The notes under the pieces are model-generated. The model worked only from the letters and a program-made list of their open reading frames with translations, made no database searches and had not been told where the DNA came from. Position numbers and translations under genes: made by a program. Positions 12,401 through 25,790 of a stretch of DNA of 64,000 nucleotides are shown piece after piece (the stretch's first letter is position 1; the number at the start of each line of letters is the position of its first letter). The DNA lies in NCBI RefSeq assembly GCF_026230105.1, contig NW_026614177.1:248001-312000 (forward strand), read 5' to 3'. The DNA comes from Diorhabda sublineata (Eukaryota; Arthropoda; Insecta; Coleoptera; Chrysomelidae).

Positions 12401-14700
12401 ATGTTATTCGATGATATCTGACAAAGTTAGATGCAAACTCGTTCAAATATATTAGAAATGTTGGAATTCGACTTCAAATTAGGAAGATAGACTTTGAAAA
12501 TTTTCAATTATTACAAAGTGACAGTTGACCTCAATGGGATTCAATCGATGTTATTCGATGATATCTGACGGAGTTAGATGCAAACTCGTTCAAATATATG
12601 AGAAATGTTGGAATTCGACTTCAAATTAGGAAGATAGACTTTGAAAATTTTCAATTAACACAAAGTGACAGTTGACCTCAATGGGCTTCAATCGATGTTA
12701 TTCGATGATATCTGACAAAGTTAGATGCAAACTCGTTCAAATATATGAGAAATGTTGGAATTCGACTTCAAATTAGGAAGATAGACTTTGAAAATTTTCA
12801 ATTATTACAAAGTGACAGTTGACCTCAATGGGCTTCAATCGATTTATTCGATAATATCTGACAAAGTTAGATGCAAACTTGTTCAAATATATGAGAAATG
12901 TTGGAATTCGACTTCAAATTAGGAAGATAGACTTGGAAAATTTTCAATTATTACAAAGTGACAGTTGACCTCAATGGGCTTCAATCGATGTTATTCGATG
13001 ATATCTGACAAAGTTAGATGCAAACTCGTTCAAATATATTAGAAATGTTGGAATTCGACTTCAAATTAGGAAGATAGCCTTTGAAAATTTTCAATTATTA
13101 CAAAGTGACAGTTGACCTCAATGGGATTCAATCGATGTTATTCGATGATATCTGACGAAGTTAGATGCAAACTCGTTCAAATATATGAGAAATGTTGGAA
13201 TTCGACTTCAAATTAGGAAGATAGACTTTGAAAATTTTCAATTAACACAAAGTGACAGTTGACCTCAATGGGCTTCAATCGATGTTATTCGATGATATCT
13301 GACAAAGTTAGATGCAAACTCGTTCAAATATATGAGAAATGTTGGAATTCGACTTCAAATTAGGAAGATAGACTTTGAAAATTTTCAATTATTACAAAGT
13401 GACAGTTGACCTCAATGGGCTTCAATCGATGTTATTCGATGATATCTGAAAAAGTTAGATGCAAACTCACTCAAATATATGAGAAATGTTGGAGTTCGAC
13501 TTCAAATTAGGAAGATAGACTTTGAAAATTTTCAATTATTACAAAGTGACAGTTGACCTCAATGGGCTTCAATCGATGTTATTCGATGATATCTGACAAA
13601 GTTAGATGCAAACTCGTTCAAATATATGAGAAATGTTGGAATTCGACTTCAAATTAGGAAGATAGACTTGGAAAATTTTCAATTATTACAAAGTGACAGT
13701 TGACCTCAATGGGCTTCAATCGATGTTATTCGATGATATCTGACAAAGTTAGATGCAAACTCGTTCAAATATATTAGAAATGTTGGAATTCGACTTCAAA
13801 TTAGGAAGATAGACTTTGAAAATTTTCAATTATTACAAAGTGACAGTTGACCTCAATGGGCTTCAATCGATGTTATTCGATGATATCTGACAAAGTTAGA
13901 TGCAAACTCGTTCAAATATATTAGAAATGTTGGAATTCGACTTCAAATTAGGAAGATAGACTTTGAAAATTTTCAATTATTACAAAGTGACAGTTGACCT
14001 CAATGGGCTTCAATCGATGTTATTCGATGATATCTGACAAAGTTAGATGCAAACTCACTCAAATATATGAGAAATGTTGAAATTCGACTTCAAATTAGGA
14101 AGATAGACTTTGAAAATTTTCAATTATTACAAAGTGACAGTTGACCTCAATGGGATTCAATCGATGTTATTCGATGATATCTGACAAAGTTAGATGCAAA
14201 CTTGTTCAAATATATGAGAAATGTTGGAATTCGACTTCAAATTAGGAAGATAGACTTTGAAAATTTTCAATTATTACAAAGTGACAGTTGACCTCAATGG
14301 GCTTCAATCGATGTTATTCGATGATATCTGACAAAGTTAGATGCAAACTCGTTCAAATATATGAGAAATGTTGGAATTCGACTTCAAATTAGGAAGATAG
14401 ACTTTGAAAATTTTCAATTATTACAAAGTGACAGTTGACCTCAATGGGCTTCAATCGATGTTATTCGATGATATCTGAAAAAGTTAGATGGAAACTCACT
14501 CAAATATATGAGAAATGTTGGAGTTCGACTTCAAATTAGGAAGATAGACTTTGAAAATTTTCAATTATTACAAAGTGACAGTTGACCTCAATGGGCTTCA
14601 ATCGATGTTATTCGATGATATCTGACAAAGTTAGATGCAAACTCGTTCAAATATATGAGAAATGTTGGAATTCGACTTCAAATTAGGAAGATAGACTTTG
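9420..14700 (+). repeat. Segment colinear with 40.0-44.8 kb
   Basis: A series of rare alleles occurs in the same order in both segments. GGACTTCG lies at 10,112 and 40,681, CAATGGATG near 10,926 and 41,495, TTCCATTATT near 11,769 and 42,338 (all 30,569 bp apart), the CGATTTATT deletion at 12,251 and 42,673 (30,422 bp), and the GGGATTC-TGTTC monomer at 14,152 and 44,281 (30,129 bp). The offsets change by whole monomers, so one copy has gained or lost one or two monomers at separate points. This is the best-conserved part of the macro-duplication. Confidence 0.8.
12240..12900 (+). repeat. 4-monomer duplication carrying a 1-bp deletion allele
   Basis: ATCGATTTAT, one base shorter than the usual ATCGATGTTAT, lies at 12,251 and 12,838. 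The 587-bp spacing is 4 x 147 minus the deleted base. Both monomers also carry CTTGTTC and an ACTTGG end, and both are followed by an ATATTAG monomer. The second adds a CGATAATATC change. The same haplotype is found at 35,030 and 42,673, so the deletion probably arose once and was copied by amplification. Confidence 0.85.
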
Positions 14701-16985
14701 AAAATTTTCAATTATTACAAAGTGATAGTTGACCTCAATGGGCTTCAATCGATGTTATTCGATGATATCTGACAAAGTTAGATGCAAACTCGTTCAAATA
14801 TATTAGAAATGTTGGAATTCGACTTCAAATTAGGAAGATAGACTTTGAAAATTTTCAATTATTACAAAGTGACAGTTGACCTCAATGGGCTTCAATCGAT
14901 GTTATTCGATGATATCTGACAAAGTTAGATGCAAACTCACTCAAATATATGAGAAATGTTGAAATTCGACTTCAAATTAGGAAGATAGACTTTGAAAATT
15001 TTCAATTATTACAAAGTGACAGTTGACCTCAATGGGATTCAATCGATGTTATTCGATGATATCTGACAAAGTTAGATGCAAACTTGTTCAAATATATGAG
15101 AAATGTTGGAATTCGACTTCAAATTAGGAAGATAGACTTTGAAAATTTTTAATTATTACAAAGTGACAGTTGACCTCAATGGGCTTCAATCGATGTTATT
15201 CGATGATATCTGACAAAGTTAGATGCAAACTCACTCAAATATATGAGAAATGTTGAAATTCGACTTCAAATTAGGAAGATAGACTTTGAAAATTTTCAAT
15301 TATTACAAAGTGACAGTTGACCTCAATGGGATTCAATCGATGTTATTCGATGATATCTGACAAAGTTAGATGCAAACTCGTTCAAATATATGAGAACTGT
15401 TGAAATTCGACATCAAATTAGGAAGATAGACTTTGAAAATTTTCAATTATTACAAAGTGACAGTTGACCTCAATGGGATTCAATCGATGTTATTCGATGA
15501 TATCTGACGAAGTTAGATGCAAACTCACTCAAATATATGAGAAATGTTGAAATTCGACTTCAAATTAGGAAGATAGACTTTGAAAATTTTCAATTATTAC
15601 AAAGTGACAGTTGACCTCAATGGGATTCAATCGATGTTATTCGATGATATCTGACGAAGTTAGATGCAAACTCGTTCAAATATATGAGAAATGTTGGAAT
15701 TCGACTTCAAATTAGGAAGATAGACTGAAAATTTTCAATTATTACAAAGTGACAGTTGACCTCAATGGGCTTCAATCGATGTTATTCGATGATATCTGAC
15801 AAAGTTAGATGCAAACTCGTTCAAATATATGAGAAATGTTGGAATTCGACTTCAAATTAGGAAGATAGACTTTGAAAATTTTCAATTATTACAAAGTGAC
15901 AGTTGACCTCAATGGGCTTCAATCGATGTTATTCGATGATATCTGAAAAAGTTAGATGCAAACTCACTCAAATATATGAGAAATGTTGGAGTTCGACTTC
16001 AAATTAGGAAGATAGACTTTGAAAATTTTCAATTATTACAAAGTGACAGTTGACCTCAATGGGCTTCAATCGATGTTATTCGATGATATCTGACAAAGTT
16101 AGATGCAAACTCGTTCAAATATATGAGAAATGTTGGAATTCGACTTCAAATTAGGAAGATAGACTTGGAAAATTTTCAATTATTACAAAGTGACAGTTGA
16201 CCTCAATGGGCTTCAATCGATGTTATTCGATGATATCTGACAAAGTTAGATGCAAACTCACTCAAATATATGAGAAATGTTGGAATTCGACTTCAAATTA
16301 GGAAGATAGACTTGGAAAATTTTCAATTATTACAAAGTGACAGTTGACCTCAATGGGCTTCAATCGATGTTATTCGATGATATCTGACAAAGTTAGATGC
16401 AAACTCGTTCAAATATATGAGAAATGTTGGAATTCGACTTCAAATTAGGAAGATAGACTTTGAAAATTTTCAATTATTACAAAGTGACAGTTGACCTCAA
16501 TGGGCTTCAATCGATGTTATTCGATGATATCTGACAAAGTTAGATGCAAACTTGTTCAAATATATGAGAAATGTTGGAATTCGACTTCAAATTAGGAAGA
16601 TAGACTTTGAAAATTTTCAATTATTACAAAGTGACAGTTGACCTCAATGGGCTTCAATCGATGTTATTCGATGATATCTGACGAAGTTAGATGCAAACTC
16701 ACTCAAATATATGAGAAATGTTGGAATTCGACTTCAAATTAGGAAGATAGACTTTGAAAATTTTCAATTATTACAAAGTGACAGTTGACCTCAATGGGCT
16801 TCAATCGATGTTATTCGATGATATCTGACAAAGTTAGATGCAAACTCACTCAAATATATGAGAAATGGTGAAATTCGACTTCAAATTAGGAAGATAGACT
16901 TTGAAAATTTTCAATTATTACAAAGTGACAGTTGACCTCAATGGGCTTCAATCGATGTTATTCGATGATATCTGACAAAGTTAGA
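13820..16985 (+). repeat. Left copy of a 23-monomer (3,379-bp offset) duplication
   Basis: Rare alleles recur at a fixed 3,379-bp offset (23 x 147 minus 2): AGTGATAGTT at 14,721 and 18,100, GAAAATTTTTAATT at 15,141 and 18,520, GAGAACTGTT with GACATC at 15,392 and 18,771, and the ACTGAAAA deletion at 15,727 and 19,106. The match starts after a T/G difference near 13,818 and fails near 16,985, where CACTC/GGAGTT in the left copy faces CGTTC/GGAATT in the right copy. Each copy is about 3.2 kb and the copies are separated by only about 0.2 kb. Confidence 0.85.
15722..15731 (+). other. 2-bp junction deletion allele, copy 1
   Basis: The junction reads AGACTGAAAA where AGACTTTGAAAA is usual, so TT is missing. 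The same allele, always preceded by a GACGAAG/CGTTC monomer, lies at 19,101, 48,056 and 49,230. The shared flanking order indicates one original deletion spread by segment duplication. It removes the outer arm of the junction palindrome. Confidence 0.9.
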
Positions 16986-17198
16986 TGCAAACTCACTCAA
17001 ATATATGAGAAATGTTGGAGTTCGACTTCAAATTAGGAAGATAGACTTTGAAAATTTTCAATTATTACAAAGTGACAGTTGACCTCAATGGGCTTCAATC
17101 GATGTTATTCGATGATATCTGACAAAGTTAGATGCAAACTCGTTCAAATATATGAGAAATGTTGGAATTCGACTTCAAATTAGGAAGATAGACTTGGA

Positions 17199-20100
17199 AA
17201 ATTTTCAATTATTACAAAGTGACAGTTGACCTCAATGGGCTTCAATCGATGTTATTCGATGATATCTGACAAAGTTAGATGCAAACTCGTTCAAATATAT
17301 TAGAAATGTTGGAATTCGACTTCAAATTAGGAAGATAGACTTTGAAAATTTTCAATTATTACAAAGTGACAGTTGACCTCAATGGGCTTCAATCGATGTT
17401 ATTCGATGATATCTGACAAAGTTAGATGCAAACTCACTCAAATATATGAGAAATGTTGAAATTCGACTTCAAATTAGGAAGATAGACTTTGAAAATTTTC
17501 AATTATTACAAAGTGACAGTTGACCTCAATGGGATTCAATCGATGTTATTCGATGATATCTGACAAAGTTAGATGCAAACTTGTTCAAATATATGAGAAA
17601 TGTTGGAATTCGACTTCAAATTAGGAAGATAGACTTTGAAAATTTTCAATTATTACAAAGTGACAGTTGACCTCAATGGGCTTCAATCGATGTTATTCGA
17701 TGATATCTGACAAAGTTAGATGCAAACTCGTTCAAATATATGAGAAATGTTGGAATTCGACTTCAAATTAGGAAGATAGACTTTGAAAATTTTCAATTAT
17801 TACAAAGTGACAGTTGACCTCAATGGGCTTCAATCGATGTTATTCGATGATATCTGAAAAAGTTAGATGCAAACTCACTCAAATATATGAGAAATGTTGG
17901 AGTTCGACTTCAAATTAGGAAGATAGACTTTGAAAATTTTCAATTATTACAAAGTGACAGTTGACCTCAATGGGCTTCAATCGATGTTATTCGATGATAT
18001 CTGACAAAGTTAGATGCAAACTCGTTCAAATATATGAGAAATGTTGGAATTCGACTTCAAATTAGGAAGATAGACTTTGAAAATTTTCAATTATTACAAA
18101 GTGATAGTTGACCTCAATGGGCTTCAATCGATGTTATTCGATGATATCTGACAAAGTTAGATGCAAACTCGTTCAAATATATTAGAAATGTTGGAATTCG
18201 ACTTCAAATTAGGAAGATAGACTTTGAAAATTTTCAATTATTACAAAGTGACAGTTGACCTCAATGGGCTTCAATCGATGTTATTCGATGATATCTGACA
18301 AAGTTAGATGCAAACTCACTCAAATATATGAGAAATGTTGAAATTCGACTTCAAATTAGGAAGATAGACTTTGAAAATTTTCAATTATTACAAAGTGACA
18401 GTTGACCTCAATGGGATTCAATCGATGTTATTCGATGATATCTGACAAAGTTAGATGCAAACTTGTTCAAATATATGAGAAATCTTGGAATTCGACTTCA
18501 AATTAGGAAGATAGACTTTGAAAATTTTTAATTATTACAAAGTGACAGTTGACCTCAATGGGCTTCAATCGATGTTATTCGATGATATCTGACAAAGTTA
18601 GATGCAAACTCACTCAAATATATGAGAAATGTTGAAATTCGACTTCAAATTAGGAAGATAGACTTTGAAAATTTTCAATTATTACAAAGTGACAGTTGAC
18701 CTCAATGGGATTCAATCGATGTTATTCGATGATATCTGACAAAGTTAGATGCAAACTCGTTCAAATATATGAGAACTGTTGAAATTCGACATCAAATTAG
18801 GAAGATAGACTTTGAAAATTTTCAATTATTACAAAGTGACAGTTGACCTCAATGGGATTCAATCGATGTTATTCGATGATATCTGACGAAGTTAGATGCA
18901 AACTCACTCAAATATATGAGAAATGTTGAAATTCGACTTCAAATTAGGAAGATAGACTTTGAAAATTTTCAATTATTACAAAGTGACAGTTGACCTCAAT
19001 GGGATTCAATCGATGTTATTCGATGATATCTGACGAAGTTAGATGCAAACTCGTTCAAATATATGAGAAATGTTGGAATTCGACTTCAAATTAGGAAGAT
19101 AGACTGAAAATTTTCAATTATTACAAAGTGACAGTTGACCTCAATGGGCTTCAATCGATGTTATTCGATGATATCTGACAAAGTTAGATGCAAACTCGTT
19201 CAAATATATGAGAAATGTTGGAATTCGACTTCAAATTAGGAAGATAGAATTTGAAAATTTTCAATTATTACAAAGTGACTGTTGACCTCAATGGGCTTCA
19301 ATCGATGTTATTCGATGATATCTGAAAAAGTTAGATGCAAACTCACTCAAATATATGAGAAATGTTGGAGTTCGACTTCAAATTAGGAAGATAGACTTTG
19401 AAAATTTTCAATTATTACAAAGTGACAGTTGACCTCAATGGGCTTCAATCGATGTTATTCGATGATATCTGACAAAGTTAGATGCAAACTCGTTCAAATA
19501 TATGAGAAATGTTGGAATTCGACTTCAAATTAGGAAGATAGACTTGGAAAATTTTCAATTATTACAAAGTGACAGTTGACCTCAATGGGCTTCAATCGAT
19601 GTTATTCGATGATATCTGACAAAGTTAGATGCAAACTCACTCAAATATATGAGAAATGTTGGAATTCGACTTCAAATTAGGAAGATAGACTTGGAAAATT
19701 TTCAATTATTACAAAGTGACAGTTGACCTCAATGGGCTTCAATCGATGTTATTCGATGATATCTGACAAAGTTAGATGCAAACTCGTTCAAATATATGAG
19801 AAATGTTGGAATTCGACTTCAAATTAGGAAGATAGACTTTGAAAATTTTCAATTATTACAAAGTGACAGTTGACCTCAATGGGCTTCAATCGATGTTATT
19901 CGATGATATCTGACAAAGTTAGATGCAAACTTGTTCAAATATATGAGAAATGTTGGAATTCGACTTCAAATTAGGAAGATAGACTTTGAAAATTTTCAAT
20001 TATTACAAAGTGACAGTTGACCTCAATGGGCTTCAATCGATGTTATTCGATGATATCTGACGAAGTTAGATGCAAACTCACTCAAATATTTGAGAAATGT

Positions 20101-20364
20101 TGGAATTCGACTTCAAATTAGGAAGATAGACTTTGAAAATTTTCAATTATTACAAAGTGACAGTTGACCTCAATGGGCTTCAATCGATGTTATTCGATGA
20201 TATCTGACAAAGTTAGATGCAAACTCACTCAAATATATGAGAAATGTTGAAATTCGACTTCAAATTAGGAAGATAGACTTTGAAAATTTTCAATTATTAC
20301 AAAGTGACAGTTGACCTCAATGGGCTTCAATCGATGTTATTCGATGATATCTGACAAAGTTAGA
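17199..20364 (+). repeat. Right copy of the 23-monomer duplication
   Basis: This matches 13,820-16,985 at the 3,379-bp offset with few private differences, for example AATCTTGG near 18,482, AGATAGAAT near 19,244, GTGACTGTTG near 19,276 and ATATTTGAG near 20,087. It contains the same 2-bp junction deletion as the left copy. The section around that deletion (about 18.8-20.0 kb) is also closely similar to 47.7-49.9 kb. The low number of private differences suggests a recent duplication. Confidence 0.85.
19101..19110 (+). other. 2-bp junction deletion allele, copy 2
   Basis: AGACTGAAAA has the same TT deletion as at 15,722 and sits in the right copy of the 23-monomer duplication. It shifts the register by two bases. 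Confidence 0.9.
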
Positions 20365-20899
20365 TGCAAACTCGTTCAAATATATGAGAAATGTTGGAAT
20401 TCAACTTCAAATTAGGAAGATAGACTTGGAAAATTTTCAATTATTACAAAGTGACAGTAGACCTCAATGGGCTTCAATCGATGTTATTCGATGATATCTG
20501 ACAAAGTTAGATGCAAACTCACTCAAATAAATGAGAAATGTTGAAATTCGACTTCAAATTAGGAAGATAGACTTTGAAAATTTTCAATTATTACAAAGTG
20601 ACAGTTGACCTCAATGGGCTTCAATCGATGTTATTCGATGATATCTGACAAAGTTAGATGCAAACTCACTCAAATATATGAGAAATGTTGGAGTTCGACT
20701 TCAAATTAGGAAGATAGACTTTGAAAATTTTCAATTATTACAAAGTGACAGTTGACCTCAATGGGCTTCAATCGATGTTATTCGATGATATCTGACAATG
20801 TTAGATGCAAACTTGTTCAAATATATGAGAAATGTTGGAATTCGACTTCAAATTAGGAAGATAGACTTTGAAAATTTTCAATTATTACAAAGTGACAGT

Positions 20900-23800
20900 T
20901 GACCTCAATGGGCTTCAATCAATGTTATTCGATGATATCTGACAAAGTTAGATGCAAACTCACTCAAATATACAAGAAATGTTGGAATTTGACTTCAAAT
21001 TAGGAAGGTGGACTTTGAAAATTTTCAATTATTACAAAGTGACAGTTGACCTCAATGGGCTGCAATCGATGTTATTCGATGATATCTGACAAAGTTAGAT
21101 GCAAACTCACTCAAATATATGAGAAATGTTGAAATTCGACTTCAAATTAGGAAGATAGACTTTGAAAATTTTCAATTAACACAAAGTGACAGTTGACCTC
21201 AATGGGCTTCAATCGATGTTATTCGATGATATATGACAAAGTCAGATGCAAACTCACTCAAATATATGAGAAATGTTGAAATTCGACTCCAAATTAGGAA
21301 GATAGACTTTGAAAATTCTCAATTATTACAAAGTGACAGTTGACCTCAATGGGCTTCAGTCGATGTTATTCGATGATATCTGACCAAATTAGATGCAAAC
21401 TCGCTCAAATATACAAGAAATGTTGGAATTCGACTTCAAATTAGGAAGATATACTTTGGAAATTTTCAATTATTACAAAGTGACAGTTGAGCTCAATGGG
21501 CTTCAATCGATGTTATTCGATGATATCTGACAAAGTTAGCTGCAAACTCACTCAAATATATGAGAAATTTTGAAATTCGACCTCAAATTAGGAAGGTAGA
21601 CTTTGAAAATTTTCAATTATTACAAAGTGACAGTTGACCTCAATGGGCTGCAATCGATGTTATTCGATGATATCTGACAAAGTTAGATGCAAACTCACTC
21701 AAATATATGAGAAATGTTGAAATTCGACTTCAAATTAGGAAGATAGACTTTGAAAATTTTCAATTAACACAAAGTGACAGTTGACCTCAATGGTCTTCAA
21801 TCGATGTTATTCGATGATATATGACAAAGTTAGATGCAAACCCACTCAAATATATGAGAAATGTTGAAATTCGACTTCAAATTAGGAAGATAGACTTTGA
21901 AAATTTTCAATTACTACAAAGTGACAGTTGACCTCAATGGGCTTCAATGGATGTTATTCGATGATATCTGACAAAGTTAGATGCAAACTCACTCAAATAT
22001 ATAAGGAATGTTGGAATTCGACTTCAAATTAGGAAGATAGACTTTGAAAATTCCCAATTAACACAAAGTGACAGTTGACCTCATTGGGCTTCAAACGATG
22101 TTATTCGATGATATCTGACAAAGTTAGATGCAAACTCACTCAAATATATGAGAAATGTTGAAACTCGACTTCAAATTAGGAAGATAGACTTTGAAAATTT
22201 TCAATTATTACAAAGTGACAGTTGATCTCAATGGGCTTCAATCGATTTTATTCGATGATATCTGACAAAGTTAGATACAAACTCACTCAAATATATAAGA
22301 AATGTTGGAATTCGACTTCAAATTAGGAAGATAGACTTTGAAAATTTTCAATTATTACAAAGTGACAGTTGACCTCAATGGGCTTCAATCGATGTTATTC
22401 GATGATATCTGACAAAGTTAGACGCAAACTCACTCAAATATATGAGAAATGTTGAAATTCGACTCCAAATTAGAAAGATAGACTTTGAAAATTCTCATTT
22501 ATTACAAAGTGACAGTTGACCTCAATGGGCTTCAATCGATGTTATTCGATGATATCTGACAAAGTTAGATGCAAACTCACTCAAATATATAAGAAATGTT
22601 GGAATTCGACTTCAAATTAGGAAGATAGACTTTGAAAATTTTCAATTATTACAAAGTGACAGTTGACCTCAATGGGCTTCAATCGATGTTATTCGATGAT
22701 ATCTGACAAAGTTAGATGCAAACTCACTCAAATATATGAGAAATGTTGAAATTAGACTTCAAATTAGTAAGATAGACTTTGAAAATTTTCAATTAACACA
22801 AAGTGACAGTTGACCTCAATGGGCTTCAATCGATGTTATTCGATGATATCTGACAAAGTTAGATGCAAACTCACTCAAATATACAAGTAATGTTGGAATT
22901 TGACTTCAAATTAGGAAGATATGCTTTGGAAATTTTCAATTATTACAAAGTGACAGTTGAGCTCAATGGGCTTCAATCGATGTTATTCGATGATATCTGA
23001 CAAAGTTAGATGCAAACTCACTCAAATATATGAGAAATGTTGAAATTCGACTTCAAATTAGGAAGATAGACTTTGAAAATTCTCAATTATTACAAAGTGA
23101 CAGTTGACCTCAATGGGCTTCAATCGATGTTATTCGATGATATCTGACAAAGTTAGATGCAAACTCACTCAAATATATAAGAAATGCTGGAATTCGACTT
23201 CAAATTAGGAAGATAGACTTTGAAAATTTTCAATTATTACAAAGTGACAGTTGACCTCAATGGGCTTCAATCGATGTTATTCGATGATATCTGACAAAGT
23301 TAGATACAAACTCAATCAAATATATAAGAAATGTTGGAATTCGACTTCAAATTAGGAAGATAGACTTTGAAAATTTTCAATTATTACAAAGTGACAGTTG
23401 ACCTCAATGGGCTTCAATCGATGTTATTCGGTGATATCTGACAAAGTTAGATGCAAACTCACTCAAATATATGAGAAATGTTGAAATTCGACCTCAATTT
23501 AGGAAGGTAGACTTTGAAAATTTTCAATTATTACAAAGTGACAGTTGACCTCAATGGGCTGCAATCGATGTTATTCGATGATATCTGACAAAGTTAGATG
23601 TAAACTCACTCAAATATATGAGAAATGTTGAAATTCGACTTCAAATTAGGAAGATAGACTTTGAAAATTTTCAATTAACACAAAGTGACAGTTGACCTCA
23701 ATGGGCTTCAATCGATGTTTTTCGATGATATATGACAAAGTTAGATGCAAACCCACTCAAATATATGAGAAATGTTGAAATTCGACTTCAAATTAGGAAG

Positions 23801-25790
23801 ATAGACTTTGAAAATTTTCAATTACTACAAAGTGACAGTTGACCTCAATGGGCTTCAATGGATGTTATTCGATGATATCTGACAAAGTTAGATGCAAACT
23901 CACTCAAATATATAAGGAATGTTGGAATTCGACTTCAAATTAGGAAGATAGACTTTGAAAATTCCCAATTAACACAAAGTGACAGTTGACCTCATTGGGC
24001 TTCAAACGATGTTATTCGATAATATCTGACAAAGTTAGATGCAAACTCAATCAAATATATAAGAAATGTTGGAATTCGACTTCAAATTAGGAAGATAGAC
24101 TTTGGAAATTTTCAATTATTACAAAGTGACAGTTGACCTCAATGGGCTTCAATCGATGTTATTCGATGATATCTGACAAAGTTAGATGCTAACTCACTCA
24201 AATATATGAGAAATGTTGAAATTCGACTTAAAATTAGGAAGATAGACTTTGAAAATTTTCAATTATTACAAAGTGACAGTTGACCTCAATGGGCTTCAAT
24301 CGATTTTATTCGATGATATCTGACAAAGTTAGATACAAACTCACTCAAATATATAAGAAATGTTGGAATTCGACTTCAAATTAGGAAGATAGACTTTGAA
24401 AATTTTCAATTATTACAAAGTGACAGTTGACCTCAATGGGCTTCAATCGATGTTATTCGATGATATCTGACAAAGTTAGACGCAAACTCACTCAAATATA
24501 TGAGAAATGTTGAAATTCGACTCCAAATTAGGAAGATAGACTTTGAAAATTTTCAATTATTACAAAGTGACAGTTGACCTCAATGGGCTTCAATCGATGT
24601 TATTCGATGATATCTGACAAAGTTAGAAACAAACTCACTCAAATATATAAGAAATGTTGGAATTCGACTTCAAATTAGGAAGATAGACTTTGAAAATTTT
24701 CAAATATTACAAAGTGACAGTTGACCTCAATGGGCTTCAAGCGATGTTATTCGATGATATCTGACAAAGTTAGATGCAAACTCACTCAAATATATGAGAA
24801 ATGTTGAAATTAGACTTCAAATTAGTAAGATAGACTTTGAAAATTTTCAATTAACACAAAGTGACAGTTGACCTCAATGGTCTTCAATCGATGTTATTCG
24901 ATGATATATGACAAAGTTAGATGCAAACCCACTCAAATATATGAGAAATGTTGAAATTCGACTTCAAATTAGGAAGATAGACTTTGAAAATTTTCAATTA
25001 CTACAAAGTGACAGTTGACCTCAATGGGCTTCAATGGATGTTATTCGATGATATCTGACAAAGTTAGATGCAAACTCACTCAAATATATAAGGAATGTTG
25101 GAATTCGACTTCAAATTAGGAAGATAGACTTTGAAAATTCCCAATTAACACAAAGTGACAGTTGACCTCATTGGGCTTCAAACGATGTTATTCGATGATA
25201 TCTGACAAAGTTAGATGCAAACTCACTCAAATATATGAGAAATGTTGAAACTCGACTTCAAATTAGGAAGATAGACTTTGAAAATTTTCAATTATTACAA
25301 AGTGACAGTTGATCTCAATGGGCTTCAATCGATTTTATTCGATGATATCTGACAAAGTTAGATACAAACTCACTCAAATATATAAGAAATGTTGGAATTC
25401 GACTTCAAATTAGGAAGATAGACTTTGAAAATTTTCAATTATTACAAAGTGACAGTTGACCTCAATGGGCTTCAATCGATGTTATTCGATGATATCTGAC
25501 AAAGTTAGACGCAAACTCACTCAAATATATGAGAAATGTTGAAATTCGACTCCAAATTAGAAAGATAGACTTTGAAAATTCTCATTTATTACAAAGTGAC
25601 AGTTGACCTCAATGGGCTTCAATCGATGTTATTCGATGATATCTGACAAAGTTAGATGCAAACTCACTCAAATATATAAGAAATGTTGGAATTCGACTTC
25701 AAATTAGGAAGATAGACTTTGAAAATTTTCAATTATTACAAAGTGACAGTTGACCTCAATGGGCTTCAATCGATGTTATTCGATGATATC
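20900..25790 (+). repeat. Satellite block B (diverged subfamily)
   Basis: About 33 monomers carry alleles rare or absent in block A: TACAAG or ATATAAG near 101-107, GGGCTGC, TTAACAC at 14-20, GACCTC with AAGGTAGAC, GACTCC, AGATACAAAC, AATTCTC or AATTCCC at the junction, and TTTGAC replacing TTCGAC. CGTTC forms are essentially missing, and CACTC is nearly universal. More variant positions separate neighbouring monomers than in block A. The left edge lies between 20,870 and 20,971. The right edge lies between the monomer start at 25,721 and the GACGAAG/CGTTC monomer at about 25,793. The block resembles B2, and its presence between two A blocks is part of the macro-repeat. Confidence 0.85.
21770..25260 (+). 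repeat. Recurring 4-monomer cassette in block B, three copies
   Basis: A fixed order recurs: a TTAACAC monomer with ATATGAC and AAACCCACTC, a TTACTAC monomer with CAATGGATG, an ATATAAGG monomer, then a junction AATTCCC with TTAACAC followed by CTCATTGGG and AAACGATG. The TCATTGGG marker lies at 22,081, 23,992 and 25,168, spaced 13 and 8 monomers apart. A fourth copy is in block B2 with the marker at 50,593. The flanks differ between copies: the first and third share the following GATCTC/CGATTTTA monomer (22,224 and 25,311, 3,087 bp apart), while the second does not. This suggests repeated insertion or unequal exchange of a short cassette. Confidence 0.8.

Larger units (their letters stand above)
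1..20900 (+). repeat. Satellite block A (homogeneous subfamily)
   Basis: The monomers belong to a closely related set that differs at a few positions: ACTTTG or ACTTGG at the junction, GGGCTTC, GGGATTC or GGGTTTC at 41-47, CTGACAAAG, CTGAAAAAG or CTGACGAAG at 70-78, CACTC, CGTTC or TGTTC at 92-96, ATATGAG or ATATTAG near 101-107, and GGAATT, GGAGTT or GAAATT at 115-120. These alleles occur in ordered combinations, giving local higher-order repeats. Most of the block has a colinear counterpart in block A2. It ends where the diverged TACAAG monomer type first appears (20,971), inside or just after the monomer starting at 20,870. Confidence 0.85.
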
